A DNA stretch of 38,080 nt from an uncultured Bacteroidales bacterium. Lineage in GTDB: Bacteria; Bacteroidota; Bacteroidia; Bacteroidales; Paludibacteraceae. The stretch covers positions 1-38,080 of the forward strand of contig CAMHGK010000005.1 in NCBI GenBank assembly GCA_946184695.1, read 5' to 3'. Positions 36,264-38,080 of this stretch are shown here, in pieces. Positions within the stretch are counted from its first letter, which is position 1; each line of letters opens with the position of its first letter. Below the pieces are notes generated by a model, which saw only the letters and a list, made by a program, of their open reading frames with translations, searched no databases and was not told where the DNA came from. A program made the position numbers and the translations under genes.

Positions 36264-36506
36264 ATGATTCGTACTACTTTTAATCGTCTCAGAGAAGTTA
36301 AAGACAGTCTGCCAGACGGAAGCATGTCAGTAATAGCAGACGAACTTGGCATTACTGCCGATGATGTAAGAAGCTACTTTGGTGGTAATGCCGCAAACGG
36401 ATGTGGCGTTCACATCGAACCCGGACCCGACGGAGGTATCGTACTTCTCGATGATACCCGCATACTTGAAGTGGCTCTAAGAATAGCTTGGGAGAACCAC
36501 CAGTAA
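36264..36506 (+). CDS. Small conserved-looking protein, function unknown
   Basis: 80-aa ORF with candidate promoter and in an otherwise unoccupied interval; LREVKDSLPDGSMSVIADELGITADDVRSYF looks helix-turn-helix-like. Confidence 0.7.
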   Translation: MIRTTFNRLREVKDSLPDGSMSVIADELGITADDVRSYFGGNAANGCGVHIEPGPDGGIVLLDDTRILEVALRIAWENHQ

Positions 36507-36553
36507 TAGCCGCATAGGCTTTAGTTTTTGGCTCTCATAATCTTTTTCGCTTA

Positions 36554-37477
36554 ATGCAGAAACTCAGTATTGTGATTGCCGTTGTGGCTTTGCTTGCATG
36601 TCAGTTGGTCAGCGCATCAACCGACAATGTTGTTATGCACGGACGTGACATTGACGGCGAATGGCTTGATGAGCACCCAAAGCATATCGGTTTCACCTAC
36701 TCGGCGGGCTTCAATGTGGTCAGCGGCTACCTGTGGCGAGGCTTTCAGGTGGGCGGGCTATCGTTTCAGCCGGCAGTGAGCGTAGGCTACGGCGGACTCT
36801 CGGTGGGTTTGTGGTGGAACTTGGGAGCCGAGAGCAACACTTTCAGAGGTTTTTTTCCTGAGATGGATGCCTACATTAGTTTCTCCCGCTGGGGATTGCT
36901 GCTCAAGGTCACACACATGCACTATTTCGACGGCTCGCGCATTTTCGACTTCCGGCAAAAAGATATCTACGGCGGCGGCAACAGCAACAACACCGAACTG
37001 ACGATAGGCTATCGTGTGAGCGACAAACTGCCGCTGAGCATCGAGTGGAACACGCATATAGGCAGCGAAGACGGCTACGTGGTTGACCAAACCGACAACT
37101 TCGTCAAGCGACAATTAGACCCCACCGACAACGCACAAGGGTTGCGAGTCAAACGTGCATTCTCCACTTACATACAGATTGGCTATGACTTCAGCCTACC
37201 CTACCGGATAGAGCTACCCGTCAAATTAGGCATGACTCCGTGGAGAAGCCGCTATACGCACTACGAAGGAAGTTTTGCCGTGTGCATGATAAGTCTCGGA
37301 CTCAGGCGCGACTTCGACCTCAATATCTGCAAACTCAACGTATTCGGCACCGTCACACTCAACCCCAACCGTATCAATCAAGATAACCTGATAGTCAGAA
37401 TAAGCGAGCGAGATTTTACTGACAACCGGACAAGCTCACACCTGTGCGGTATGATAGGTATGGGAGTGTGGTTTTAA
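36554..37477 (+). CDS. Putative outer membrane beta-barrel protein
   Basis: Signal peptide; FNVVSGYLWRGFQVGGLSFQPAVSVGYGGLSVGLWWN; alternating barrel-like strands; C-terminal aromatic (VWF). Confidence 0.75.
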   Translation: MQKLSIVIAVVALLACQLVSASTDNVVMHGRDIDGEWLDEHPKHIGFTYSAGFNVVSGYLWRGFQVGGLSFQPAVSVGYGGLSVGLWWNLGAESNTFRGFFPEMDAYISFSRWGLLLKVTHMHYFDGSRIFDFRQKDIYGGGNSNNTELTIGYRVSDKLPLSIEWNTHIGSEDGYVVDQTDNFVKRQLDPTDNAQGLRVKRAFSTYIQIGYDFSLPYRIELPVKLGMTPWRSRYTHYEGSFAVCMISLGLRRDFDLNICKLNVFGTVTLNPNRINQDNLIVRISERDFTDNRTSSHLCGMIGMGVWF

Positions 37478-37480
37478 TTG

Positions 37481-37543
37481 ACCATTTCCCATTTACTATT
37501 TACTATTTACTATTTACTATTTACAATTTACAATTTATAATTG
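37481..37543 (+). repeat. 7-bp-period array (ACCATTT, CCCATTT, ACTATTT x4, ACAATTT x2, ATAATTG)
   Basis: Nine consecutive heptads read directly between the two barrel genes. Confidence 0.95.
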
Positions 37544-37577
37544 AATAACAACCAAATAAATTAATCCAAAACTGAAA

Positions 37578-38080
37578 ATGAAAAAGACTTTATTAGCTCT
37601 GAGCTTTGTTGCGCTCATTGCCACATCTGCCAAAGCAGATGTCCCGGGTTTTGAATGGACCATAGGTTCCGACTTCTGCTCCACGTATATATGGCGTGGT
37701 ATGAACATAGGCGGCCTATCAGCACAACCTGACATAATGTTAGGTTTTGCAGGACTTCAGCTTGAAGCATGGGCTAACCTCGGACTCAAGAACTACTCGT
37801 TCAAGGACTTCTCCAATACAAATGATTTTCAAAAAGAACTTGACCTCACATTGTCGTATAATATATCAGGTGTGAAAGTAGGTGCCACTGAGTACCACTA
37901 CTTTGATGGTAGCCGATACTTCAACCTGAGAGACTATGACCTCGAAGCCTACCTCAACGGCACCAACACCACCGACCAGTTGGAAGTGTTCCTTGAGTTC
38001 GACCTGAGTGCTATACTTGAGAAGATACCTCTGAAATTCGGCTGGTACACACTTGTAGCAGGCGACGACAAGTACCTTGT
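37578..38080 (+). CDS. Putative outer membrane protein, paralog of the preceding gene (truncated by window end)
   Basis: Translated by eye: MKKTLLALSFVALIATSAKADVPGFEWTIGSDFCSTYIWRGMNIGGLSAQPDIMLGFAGLQLEAWANLG...TEYHYFDGSRYFNLRDYD; no stop before the window end. Confidence 0.8.
   Translation, partial: MKKTLLALSFVALIATSAKADVPGFEWTIGSDFCSTYIWRGMNIGGLSAQPDIMLGFAGLQLEAWANLGLKNYSFKDFSNTNDFQKELDLTLSYNISGVKVGATEYHYFDGSRYFNLRDYDLEAYLNGTNTTDQLEVFLEFDLSAILEKIPLKFGWYTLVAGDDKYL

Noticed and set aside
1-38080. Transposases, integrases, toxin-antitoxin or defence systems, tRNA/rRNA genes
   Set aside because: Looked for in ORF translations and intergenic sequence; none recognised.

Overview
Chromosomal window from a Bacteroidales-type bacterium, judged from Bacteroidetes-style TTTG-N19/20-TAnnTTTG promoters, DUF3078, DUF4249, SpoIID/LytB and BadF-type sugar kinase genes. 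It is densely coding and mostly housekeeping: fmt, HD hydrolase, DUF3078, lgt, secA, murQ, a GlcNAc/MurNAc kinase, a NagB-like/PIG-L fusion, a glycosyltransferase, lipoate ligase, a serpin lipoprotein, a NaVBac-like channel, SpoIID, ispG, a YidE/AspT-type transporter, murC-ftsQ-ftsA-ftsZ, YqeY, a TPR protein, DedA, psuK, a TonB-dependent receptor, a DUF4249 lipoprotein, psuG, an esterase, gmk, nadD, an 80-aa protein and two tandem outer-membrane barrel paralogs. I see no rRNA, tRNA, CRISPR, phage or transposase. The strongest second-look items are: (1) a co-oriented psuK-TonB receptor-DUF4249-psuG-esterase cluster that may be an outer-membrane-coupled pseudouridine utilisation system; (2) a family of 7-bp-period tandem arrays with different unit sequences, at several gene boundaries and apparently inside coding sequence (N-terminus of LplA, linker of SpoIID); (3) a NagB-like domain that has lost its catalytic residues, fused to a PIG-L deacetylase with intact metal motifs; (4) a serpin lipoprotein with an inhibitory hinge and a predicted Ala-Ser P1-P1' site; (5) two leaders with a consensus promoter followed directly by a hairpin. 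All calls are by eye from sequence and ORF translations; no database search was run.
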